Shown here in pieces: positions 1-4,893 of a stretch of 5,347 nt of DNA; within the stretch, counting starts at the first letter, position 1, and every line of letters begins with the position of its first letter. The DNA comes from an uncultured bacterium. GTDB lineage: Bacteria; Cyanobacteriota; Vampirovibrionia; Gastranaerophilales; Gastranaerophilaceae. The stretch lies in the NCBI GenBank assembly GCA_937894665.1, contig CALAWF010000207.1, positions 1 to 5,347 of the forward strand. The letters run 5' to 3'. Made by a program: the position numbers and the translations under genes. Below the pieces are notes generated by a model. That model saw nothing but the letters and a program-made list of their open reading frames with translations. It was not told the origin of the DNA and did no database searches.

Positions 1-1
1 T

Positions 2-232
2 AACTGGAAAATTGATATTAAATCAGTTTCTCAAATGGAACAAGCAGAAGCTCAAAACGTAAATAACTACGAATACGATGAAGAACCACAAGACGCTCAG
101 GATGAAGATGTTGTAGTTGATTCAAACGAATTGGATGAAGAAATTCAAGAAGAAATGAGCCAGCAAGCATTGGATGAAGAAGACGTTCAAGAAGGTGGAA
201 TTTCTGAAGAAGTTGAAGAAGAACAAGAATAG
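2..232 (+). CDS. nusA: Transcription factor NusA, C-terminal fragment (5' truncated)
   Basis: The reading frame enters from the left edge and ends at TAG 230-232, leaving 76 visible residues. The first residues read NWKIDIKS, which matches the end of the second KH RNA-binding domain of NusA (family pattern LTGWKIDIKS). NusA binds RNA polymerase and nascent RNA and modulates pausing, termination and antitermination. The rest is a low-complexity acidic tail: from the methionine at position 35 onward, 28 of 65 residues are Asp or Glu and there is no Lys, Arg or His. Some NusA proteins carry acidic C-terminal extensions (the E. coli acidic repeats are one example), but this tail shows no obvious repeat domain. 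The methionine at 35 is internal and not a start, because the conserved KH residues precede it. A terminator follows directly, so at this end nusA is not joined to ylxR or infB as it is in many bacteria. The identification rests on a short conserved stretch, so it is good but not certain. Confidence 0.75.
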   Translation, partial: NWKIDIKSVSQMEQAEAQNVNNYEYDEEPQDAQDEDVVVDSNELDEEIQEEMSQQALDEEDVQEGGISEEVEEEQE

Positions 233-262
233 TTTTTCTTTCTAACAAATTCTAATAGCTTA

Positions 263-297
263 AAAACCGGACAGCTCTAGGGTTGTCCGGTTTTATT
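263..297 (+). terminator. Rho-independent terminator of the nusA transcript
   Basis: A perfect 11-bp stem, AAAACCGGACA (263-273) with TGTCCGGTTTT (284-294), encloses a 10-base loop and ends in a T-rich run. It lies 30 bases after the upstream stop codon. The A-run on the 5' arm mirrors the T-run, so the structure could also act in the opposite direction. Confidence 0.9.
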
Positions 298-298
298 G

Positions 299-326
299 TT
301 AAGGATTGTATTAATTCTTAAGGATT
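299..326 (+). repeat. Direct repeat TTAAGGATT upstream of the small gene
   Basis: The 9-mer TTAAGGATT occurs at 299-307 and again at 318-326, a start-to-start distance of 19 bases. It sits just upstream of the likely promoter. It could be a paired activator site, but no protein can be assigned to it. Confidence 0.4.
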
Positions 327-330
327 AGAC

Positions 331-359
331 TTTTAATTAATAATACAATAGTTTATAAT
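331..359 (+). promoter_or_regulatory. Probable promoter for the small gene at 405
   Basis: A perfect -10 hexamer TATAAT lies at 354-359, with a weak -35 (TTTTAA, 331-336) at 17-base spacing. A second possible -10, TACAAT, is at 344-349. The preceding gene is closed by a terminator, so a promoter is expected here. The surrounding DNA is very AT-rich, which makes chance matches common. Confidence 0.5.
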
Positions 360-392
360 ATATATATAAGGGATATATTGGAGATAAAATTT

Positions 393-397
393 AGGAG
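393..397 (+). promoter_or_regulatory. Ribosome binding site deciding the ATG 405 start
   Basis: AGGAG lies 7 bases before ATG 405. This favours that start over the in-frame TTG at 378, whose nearest purine run (AAGGGA, 368-373) is only 4 bases away. Confidence 0.7.
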
Positions 398-404
398 ATT
401 TTCT

Positions 405-710
405 ATGCAAAAACGTTGGTATGAATTATCACCAGATGTTTGTATTGTCATCAGTCGAATAGAAATGGCACAAGATATGGATAGAACACGTTATGCAAAG
501 AAAATTCTCGAAGAATTGTACCATATCGGCTACAAGCCTAACGAAAAAATTTATAGACAAAGACTTGCAAGTTATGAAATGCGGAGATGGTACGACAATA
601 ATAGAACATTGTTCATGGCTTTTGAATATTTGAAAGACGCAGAAGAGGACATGCAAAAGTCTGTAGCGAACAATGTTTTGAGATTTATAAGAAGTGAACA
701 AGCTGCATAG
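405..710 (+). CDS. Small protein of unknown function with two RWY-type helical repeats
   Basis: This encodes 101 residues with no signal peptide or membrane segment and with predicted helical character; it is probably cytoplasmic. I do not recognise the family. The protein aligns to itself without gaps: residues 3-38 (KRWYELSP...) and 60-95 (RRWYDNNR...) share R, W, Y at the start, Ala at repeat positions 20 and 29, Leu at 33, and hydrophobic residues at 10, 12, 17, 32 and 36. A 21-residue Tyr-rich linker joins the two halves. This suggests a duplicated helical hairpin. The start was set at ATG 405 because AGGAG (393-397) sits 7 bases upstream. An in-frame TTG at 378 would add nine residues but is less well placed. 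The gene has its own promoter region after a terminator and ends 5 bases before the stop codon of the convergent response regulator gene. Coding status is likely given the good ribosome site and length; function is unknown. Confidence 0.75.
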   Translation: MQKRWYELSPDVCIVISRIEMAQDMDRTRYAKKILEELYHIGYKPNEKIYRQRLASYEMRRWYDNNRTLFMAFEYLKDAEEDMQKSVANNVLRFIRSEQAA

Positions 711-716
711 CTTGTT
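697..716. terminator. Possible bidirectional terminator hairpin between convergent genes
   Basis: AACAAGCT (697-704) pairs perfectly with AGCTTGTT (709-716) around a 4-base loop GCAT. Two wobble pairs and one A-T pair can extend the stem. It covers the last codons and stop of the plus-strand small gene and reaches the stop codon of the minus-strand response regulator gene. The U-run after it is short (GTTTATA), so termination may be weak. Confidence 0.5.
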
Positions 717-1384
717 TATACCAACCCCTCCTTAAGTGCTTTGACTGCTGCTTGTGTTCTATCGTCCACAAGCAGTTTTTGGATTATGTTGCAGACGTGA
801 GCTTTTGCCGTATGGGCAGAAATCGTTAGCTCTTCTGCAATTTCATTATTCGATTTTCCATCAACTATAAGTTTCAGCACTTCATATTCTCGTTGGGTAA
901 GATTTGAATGCTGCTCTCTAAACATCGCTCTCGACATTTGGCGTTGAGGAACAAGCCCTCTATTTTTATCACGCAAAATAGGGACAGCAAGAGGGTCAAT
1001 CCACATTGCCCCGTCTTTTATGGTTTGGATAATCATTTTGAGAATATCGGTATTTATATCCTTCATCACATAGGCACAAGCACCGGATTCAAGGGAATCA
1101 AGCACTTCCTGTTCGCTTAAGTGTGATGTTAGGATTATAACTTTAGCATTTGTGTTTAGTTCAAGAATTTTTTTTGTTGCTTCAATCCCTGAAATATCAG
1201 GAAGTCCAATATCCATAAGAGTTACATCCGGATGAGTAGATTTGAATTTTTCTATGGCATCTTTACCGTTTTGGGCTTCTGAAGTTACTTCTAACCCGTC
1301 CTGTTCTTCAAATAAGGACTTTAAGCCAACTCTTAAAAGTTTATGATCTTCAACCAAAAGTATTTTTATTGCAGAATTTATCAT
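716..1384 (-). CDS. NarL/FixJ-family two-component response regulator
   Basis: This is a 222-residue DNA-binding response regulator, the usual length for the NarL class. The N-terminal receiver domain (about residues 6-120) has the acidic pair E12-D13, the phospho-acceptor D58 in LMDIGLP, the switch Thr T86 and the conserved K108. A linker leads to a LuxR-type helix-turn-helix (about 161-222) with the family pattern LTQREYEVLKLI, SNNEIAEEL, HTAKAH and DRTQAAVKAL. It should be phosphorylated by a histidine kinase and then bind promoters as a dimer. No kinase is adjacent, so its signal is unknown. The start ATG (complement of 1382-1384) is preceded by AAGGAGT (complement of 1392-1398) at 7 bases. 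It is transcribed divergently from nadBC and convergently with the small gene at 405. Shared control of either neighbour is possible but nothing in the sequence shows it. Confidence 0.95.
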   Translation of the reverse strand: MINSAIKILLVEDHKLLRVGLKSLFEEQDGLEVTSEAQNGKDAIEKFKSTHPDVTLMDIGLPDISGIEATKKILELNTNAKVIILTSHLSEQEVLDSLESGACAYVMKDINTDILKMIIQTIKDGAMWIDPLAVPILRDKNRGLVPQRQMSRAMFREQHSNLTQREYEVLKLIVDGKSNNEIAEELTISAHTAKAHVCNIIQKLLVDDRTQAAVKALKEGLV

Positions 1385-1413
1385 TGTTTTTACTCCTTGG
1401 TTTCTTTTTTATT

Positions 1414-1442
1414 ATTATATTGAGTTGATTATTTATTGTTAT
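1414..1442 (-). promoter_or_regulatory. Candidate promoter of the response regulator gene
   Basis: On the minus strand, a perfect TATAAT -10 lies at the complement of 1414-1419. ATAACA, four of six matches to a -35, lies at 1437-1442 with 17-base spacing. It sits 30 bases before the start codon. AT-richness makes this moderately reliable only. Confidence 0.45.
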
Positions 1443-1545
1443 CTGTTTTGTGTGTATTTGGTGGGGATATTCTTATTCGGAGTTTTGTTTGTGTTGAAAT
1501 TTTATTTATATTTTTAATTAAATTTACTAGCTAAAATTGACTGTT

Positions 1546-1554
1546 TGTTATAAA
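1546..1554 (+). promoter_or_regulatory. Candidate extended -10 promoter of nadBC
   Basis: TGTTATAAA reads as an extended -10 element (TGn plus TATAAA), which would give a leader of roughly 30 bases before ATG 1594. The best -35-like words upstream (TTTACT 1523-1528, TTGACT 1537-1542) are not at standard spacing. I see no recognisable NAD-responsive operator. Confidence 0.35.
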
Positions 1555-1593
1555 ATTATCGAGATATAAAAGTAAACACATATAGGATATATT

Positions 1594-3210
1594 ATGAAAA
1601 ATTCTAAATATTCAGCAGTTGTTATAGGTAGCGGAATTGCAGGACTATATTCCGCATTAAAATTGGAACAACAATTAGATTTGCCAAACGGAATTTTGTT
1701 AATTACAAAGTCTAAATTAGGTGAAAGCAATTCATATTATGCTCAGGGCGGTATGGTTGCAGTTTTGAAAAGTAATAAAAATGATTCTGTAGAATCTCAC
1801 GTAGCTGACACCTTGAAAGCCGGTGCAGGATTGAGTGAGTTGAGTACAGTTAAATTTATTAGTGAAAATTCTGATAAGGTCGTAAAAGATTTGCTAACTT
1901 TTGGGGTTGAATTTGACCGTGATGAGAACGGAAATTTCACTTTAACCAAAGAAGCTGCTCATAGTGTGAATAGAATTTTACACTCCGGAGGAGATGCAAC
2001 AGGTAGAGAAATAGAAATTGCTCTATGTGAAGCTGTTAAAAAGAATAAAAATATCAAAGTTTATGAAAACACTTTAGCTGTCGAATTGCTTGTTAAAAAT
2101 AATGAATGCGATGGTGTAATTGTATTCGATGAAGATAAAAAAGATTATGAAGCTGTATATTCAAAAGTTTTGATACTTGCAACAGGCGGTTTGGGACAGA
2201 TTTATAAATACACAACAAATCCTATTGGTGCAACAGGCGACGGTTTTGCCCTTGCGTATAATGCCGGTGCTGTTTTACAAGATATGGAGTTTGTACAATT
2301 CCACCCGACTGCTTTAGCTTTTGATGATAAAAAAAATCACAACAGATTTTTAATAAGTGAAGCAGTAAGAGGAGAAGGTGCAAAATTATGCGATGAATTT
2401 GGCACTGAATTTATGGCGAAGTATCACGAAAAACGAGAACTTGCACCTCGTGATATTGTTGCTCGTTCAATTTATTGTGAAATGAACAATACCGGAGAAC
2501 CTAATGTTTATTTGAACGCTACAGGAATTGGTTCTGAAAAGGTAATGAAAAGATTTCCTACAATTGCTAAAAAATGTATGGAACACAATATTGATATTAC
2601 AAAAGATTTAATTCCGGTTGCTCCTGCAGCTCATTATTATATGGGTGGAGTTAAAACTAATCTCAAAGGCGAAACTTCAATCAACGGTTTGTACGCTATT
2701 GGAGAAGTTTCTTCTACAGGTTTGCATGGAGGAAACAGATTAGCAAGTAATTCACTTTTAGAATGCGTTGTTTGTGCATATGAAACGGCTGATTTCTTGA
2801 AAAAATCAGATTTAAAACTTGAAGATAAATCCGGCGATTATCAAAAAGTTATCGAAAAATATGAAGGAAATATTGAAAAATCAAGTTGCGATATTGATGC
2901 CCTAAAAGCAAAAGTTAAAGATATTATGTGGACAAATGTTGGAATTTTTAGAAGTGAACAAACCCTAAAAACCGCACTTGAAGAAATCAACAAAATTAGT
3001 TCAGAATTCGGAAGAACTGAAAAATGCTTCAACCAAAATGAATATGAACTTCGTGATATGTTAGTTGTAGCAAAACTGATTATTGAATCAGCTTTACGCA
3101 GAAAAGAATCTCGTGGAGCTCATTATAGAGTTGATTATTTAGAAAAAAATGAAACTTGTGAACACAGTACACTTACAAAAAAAGAAGGAGAATTGAGCTT
3201 TGTTAAGTAA
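1594..3210 (+). CDS. nadB: L-aspartate oxidase (NadB)
   Basis: NadB is a cytoplasmic FAD enzyme that oxidises L-aspartate to iminoaspartate, the first step of de novo NAD synthesis. The product is passed to quinolinate synthase NadA. The 538 residues match the full family length (about 540). The N-terminal dinucleotide-binding motif is G12-x-G14-x-x-G17. It is followed by SNSYYAQGG (45-53), the HSGGDATGRE segment (130-139) and ATGGLGQIY (196-204). Active-site positions are intact: H237 in FHPT, R259 in RGEG, R286 in APRDIVAR, H347 in HYYMGG and R382 in NRLASNSL. R286, H347 and R382 correspond to E. coli R290, H351 and R386. A helical C-terminal domain ends with ESRGAHYRVDY (505-515). ATG 1594 is preceded by AGGA (1584-1587) at 6 bases. 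It overlaps nadC by 11 bases. These motifs, together with adjacent nadC, argue against succinate dehydrogenase or fumarate reductase, which share the fold. Confidence 0.98.
   Translation: MKNSKYSAVVIGSGIAGLYSALKLEQQLDLPNGILLITKSKLGESNSYYAQGGMVAVLKSNKNDSVESHVADTLKAGAGLSELSTVKFISENSDKVVKDLLTFGVEFDRDENGNFTLTKEAAHSVNRILHSGGDATGREIEIALCEAVKKNKNIKVYENTLAVELLVKNNECDGVIVFDEDKKDYEAVYSKVLILATGGLGQIYKYTTNPIGATGDGFALAYNAGAVLQDMEFVQFHPTALAFDDKKNHNRFLISEAVRGEGAKLCDEFGTEFMAKYHEKRELAPRDIVARSIYCEMNNTGEPNVYLNATGIGSEKVMKRFPTIAKKCMEHNIDITKDLIPVAPAAHYYMGGVKTNLKGETSINGLYAIGEVSSTGLHGGNRLASNSLLECVVCAYETADFLKKSDLKLEDKSGDYQKVIEKYEGNIEKSSCDIDALKAKVKDIMWTNVGIFRSEQTLKTALEEINKISSEFGRTEKCFNQNEYELRDMLVVAKLIIESALRRKESRGAHYRVDYLEKNETCEHSTLTKKEGELSFVK
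3185..3190 (+). promoter_or_regulatory. Ribosome binding site for nadC inside nadB
   Basis: AAGGAG lies within the last codons of nadB, 9 bases before TTG 3200. It supports the TTG start of nadC, because no in-frame ATG occurs until codon 16, inside the conserved N-terminal region. Confidence 0.75.
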
Positions 3211-4030
3211 TTTTTATGTTGAAGATCATGTTAAACACGCATTGATGGAAGATATTGGATTTGGCGATGTTACGACTGAAAGTATTGTAGGTGAAGACAA
3301 AATTTTTGAAGCATCACTTGTTTCTCGCTGTGAAGGAATTATTTGCGGGCTTGAAGTTTTTAAAACTGTTTTCAAAATTCTTTCTGACAAAGTTAAAGTT
3401 GAATTGTTATTCAAAGATGGCGACAAAATTAAAAAAGGTGATGTACTTGCAAAATTGACAGGTCCGGGAAAATATTTACTACTCGGGGAAAGAGTTTCAC
3501 TAAACTATATCCAAAGAATGAGTGGAATTGCGACAGAAACCCACAAATACCAAACTGCAATTGGCGAATTACCATGCAAAATTGTTGATACAAGAAAAAC
3601 TACACCAAACTTTAGAGCATTTGAAAAATATTCTGTAAAAGTTGGCGGTGGAGCATTACACAGATTTAACCTATCTGATTGTGCGATGATTAAAGATAAT
3701 CACATTCAAGTTGCCGGTTCTGTAACTAATGCAGTTAAAATGGTTAAAGCAAACCTTTCTCATGCTCACAAAGTTGAATTGGAATGCGACACACTAGACC
3801 AAGTGAAAGAAGCTCTACCATTGGGTGTTGATATTATTATGCTTGATAATATGGATTTAGAAACAATGAAAACTGCAGTAAAACTTATCGACCACAAAGC
3901 GATTGTTGAAGCAAGCGGAAATGTTCGTCTTGAAACAGTTCGAGCAATTGCAGAATGTGGAGTTGATATAATTTCATCCAGTGCAATTGTTGCCAAAGCC
4001 CCAACCTTAGACATCGCTCTTGATATGTAG
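3200..4030 (+). CDS. nadC: Nicotinate-nucleotide pyrophosphorylase / quinolinate phosphoribosyltransferase (NadC)
   Basis: NadC converts quinolinate and PRPP to nicotinate mononucleotide, CO2 and pyrophosphate, the third step of de novo NAD synthesis. The 276 residues fit the family (about 270-300). Motifs in order are MEDIGFGDVTTESI near residues 16-29, GERVSLNYIQRMSGIAT (R98), DTRKTTPNFRAFEKY (R132, K133), GGGALHRFNLSD (H154, R155), MIKDNHI (K165), VELECDTL, IIMLDNMDLE, IVEASGNV, and a C-terminal SSSAIVAKAPTLDIALDM. The conserved basic residues that bind quinolinate and PRPP are therefore present. One oddity is that the usual Asn in the NHR motif is Leu (LHR). The start is TTG at 3200, supported by AAGGAG at 9 bases and by the conserved N-terminus. 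It overlaps nadB by 11 bases, implying co-transcription and probably coupled translation. A terminator-like hairpin follows 41 bases after the stop. Confidence 0.98.
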   Translation: MLSNFYVEDHVKHALMEDIGFGDVTTESIVGEDKIFEASLVSRCEGIICGLEVFKTVFKILSDKVKVELLFKDGDKIKKGDVLAKLTGPGKYLLLGERVSLNYIQRMSGIATETHKYQTAIGELPCKIVDTRKTTPNFRAFEKYSVKVGGGALHRFNLSDCAMIKDNHIQVAGSVTNAVKMVKANLSHAHKVELECDTLDQVKEALPLGVDIIMLDNMDLETMKTAVKLIDHKAIVEASGNVRLETVRAIAECGVDIISSSAIVAKAPTLDIALDM

Positions 4031-4038
4031 GGTTGAAA

Positions 4039-4066
4039 GTCAATAAGTTTATAAGTTTATAAGTTG
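4039..4066 (+). repeat. 8-bp tandem repeat ATAAGTTT x3 (left copy, inverted at 4714-4739)
   Basis: Units ATAAGTTT (4043-4050), ATAAGTTT (4051-4058) and ATAAGTTG (4059-4066) lie just after nadC. Bases 4039-4064 match the reverse complement of 4714-4739 at 24 of 26 positions. This is the outermost of several inverted pairs framing the gene-free block. Confidence 0.85.
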
Positions 4067-4071
4067 TTTAC

Positions 4072-4104
4072 GGTCGGCGTAGTAACGCCGACCTACATTT
4101 TTTT
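4072..4104 (+). terminator. Probable nadBC terminator; copy 1 of a hairpin repeat
   Basis: GGTCGGCGT (4072-4080) pairs perfectly with ACGCCGACC (4085-4093) around AGTA. The stem is followed by TACA and seven Ts (4098-4104). Position after nadC, a GC-rich stem and a T-run all fit an intrinsic terminator, although the T-run begins four bases after the stem. The same architecture, ending in CCTACAT, recurs at 4529-4554, so this terminator seems to be built from a dispersed repeat. Confidence 0.7.
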
Positions 4105-4193
4105 GAGGCATAAGGAATAAGGAAATAGGGGAATAAGTTCTTTACAAAAAGGCTCTAGCATTATGGCACGGAGGCACTAAGGTCTTTATGTGT

Positions 4194-4304
4194 GTCATTC
4201 TGAGGGATAAACTGTTAATTCAATAAAAACAACACTCCAAATTTACCCGAAGAATCTCTAACTTGGGCGTTCGGATAGAGATCCTTCGCTTTGCTCAGTA
4301 TGAC
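4194..4304. repeat. Palindromic GTCATTCTGAG element (complete copy)
   Basis: The outer arms GTCATTCTGAG (4194-4204) and CTCAGTATGAC (4294-4304) pair with one mismatch. The inner arms CGAAGAATCTCTA (4248-4260) and TAGAGATCCTTCG (4276-4288) pair at 12 of 13 positions around a 15-base loop. A 43-base bulge on the left side separates the stems. It looks like a non-autonomous palindromic repeat element. Confidence 0.75.
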
Positions 4305-4321
4305 GGCATTGGATAGGGGGT

Positions 4322-4340
4322 TCGGGGGCTTTGCCCCTGA
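4322..4340. repeat. Short GGGGC/GCCCC hairpin
   Basis: TCGGGGGC (4322-4329) pairs with GCCCCTGA (4333-4340) around TTT, with one wobble pair. It is GC-rich in an AT-rich setting and lacks a T-run, so I read it as a dispersed repeat module and not as a terminator. Confidence 0.6.
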
Positions 4341-4384
4341 TAACTCGAGCCATTTAATCATTCGTGTTTTTCTTTTTCGGTTCT

Positions 4385-4421
4385 ACTTTTTCTTTTTTCA
4401 TCGAAATAAAAAAGAAAAAGT
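4385..4421. repeat. Perfect 14-bp inverted repeat of T/A runs
   Basis: ACTTTTTCTTTTTT (4385-4398) is perfectly complementary to AAAAAAGAAAAAGT (4408-4421) around a 9-base loop. The pairing is almost all A-T, so it would be a weak RNA stem. It is another module of the repeat block. Confidence 0.75.
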
Positions 4422-4528
4422 GAACAGGGGAATTGTCAAACCCTCAGCCATACGGCACGCAGTTTCACTCGACTCAACTTCGTTTCGTCGGTTCAGCTAG
4501 TGTCCTTAGAGGAGGGAACTTATTAAAT

Positions 4529-4554
4529 GTTGGGTTAGAAAACCCAACCTACAT
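4529..4554 (+). repeat. Copy 2 of the CCTACAT-tailed hairpin repeat
   Basis: GTTGGGTT (4529-4536) pairs perfectly with AACCCAAC (4541-4548) around AGAA, then reads CTACAT. Compared with the hairpin at 4072-4098, three base pairs differ and each is compensated on the other arm, while the loop and tail are nearly the same. There is no T-run after this copy. Confidence 0.75.
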
Positions 4555-4588
4555 CACTTGTTTCAAAGTTTCTAACGAGTTTGCTTAA

Positions 4589-4655
4589 TTAGAGATTCTT
4601 CGGGTAAATTTGCTAAATAATATTACTACTTCAACTGTTCACCCCTCAGAATGAC
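4589..4655 (-). repeat. Inverted partial copy of the GTCATTCTGAG element
   Basis: On the minus strand this matches the left half of the element at 4194-4261. There is a perfect 13-base match (4643-4655 with 4194-4206) and a perfect 24-base match (4589-4612 with 4238-4261), with a diverged middle of about equal length. The right half, which would close the local hairpin, is missing here. Confidence 0.8.
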
Positions 4656-4713
4656 GTATTAATTATGTAACGAACTTTTTCCTTATTTCCCTCTCCCTTT
4701 TCCCTTTGTAAAG

Positions 4714-4739
4714 ACTTATCAACTTATCAACTTATTGAC
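4714..4739 (-). repeat. 8-bp tandem repeat ACTTATCA x3 (right copy)
   Basis: Units ACTTATCA, ACTTATCA and ACTTATTG (4714-4737) are the inverted counterpart of the tandem repeat after nadC. Just beyond, CTATAGACTTT occurs at 4740-4750 and again at 4804-4814 as a direct repeat. Confidence 0.8.
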
Positions 4740-4825
4740 CTATAGACTTTTAACGAACGTACTCCCTTATTCCATTATTCCCCTGTTCCCTATTGCCTTT
4801 ATTCTATAGACTTTATCATATTCCC

Positions 4826-4858
4826 TTGTTAATAATTATTTCAATGATACAATATAAT
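4826..4858 (+). promoter_or_regulatory. Candidate promoter of the GH57 gene
   Basis: TTGTTA (4826-4831) and TACAAT (4848-4853) are separated by 16 bases. An overlapping perfect TATAAT at 4853-4858 is an alternative -10. Either would give a leader of about 30-40 bases before the start codon. Confidence 0.5.
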
Positions 4859-4893
4859 TAGGATTTTTAAAGTAAGGGCTGAGTTTTTCGAGT

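Larger units (their letters stand above)
4031..4825. repeat. Gene-free patchwork of small inverted and palindromic repeats
   Basis: No credible gene lies between nadC and the GH57 gene. The DNA is made of short modules: 8-bp tandem repeats, two related GC hairpins, purine-rich AATAAGG/AGGGGAATAA tracts, an element bounded by GTCATTCTGAG, a GGGGC hairpin, a long T/A stem, and inverted partial copies of several modules on the right side. Inverted matches keep mirrored order across the block: 4039-4064 with 4714-4739, CTTTACAAA 4140-4148 with 4705-4713, 4194-4206 with 4643-4655, and 4238-4261 with 4589-4612. No transposase, clear target duplication or CRISPR-like spacing is visible. The modules resemble dispersed REP/MITE-like sequences; GTCATTCTGAG and TAGGTTGGGTT words are ones I recall from many bacterial genomes. 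That recollection is not a database result. Confidence 0.8.

Noticed and set aside
18..248. Minus-strand open frame opposite the nusA tail
   Set aside because: It is the complement of GAA/GAT-rich acidic codons, giving a Leu-rich shadow. The plus strand frame carries the NusA motif and has a terminator after it.
378..404. TTG 378 as the start of the small gene
   Set aside because: ATG 405 has a well-spaced AGGAG and the RWY repeat begins just after it, while the extra residues add nothing recognisable.
908..1120. Plus-strand open frame inside the response regulator gene
   Set aside because: It lies antisense within clearly conserved receiver and linker coding sequence and has no supporting motif.
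1385..1593. Riboswitch or NAD-responsive operator in front of nadB
   Set aside because: The leader after the likely promoter is only about 30 bases. I could not find a convincing palindromic operator or structured RNA.
4322..4340. Terminator call for the GGGGC hairpin
   Set aside because: No T-run follows either arm and it lies 290 bases after nadC, past a better terminator.
4291..4500. Open frame of 69 codons on the plus strand in the repeat block
   Set aside because: It runs across the palindromic element, the GGGGC hairpin and the long T/A stem. Its product is a Phe-run, low-complexity sequence with no ribosome site. It is best explained as repeat DNA that happens to be open.
4031..4825. 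CRISPR array or insertion sequence
   Set aside because: Repeats are not evenly spaced with unique spacers, and no transposase frame, cas gene or clear target duplication is visible.
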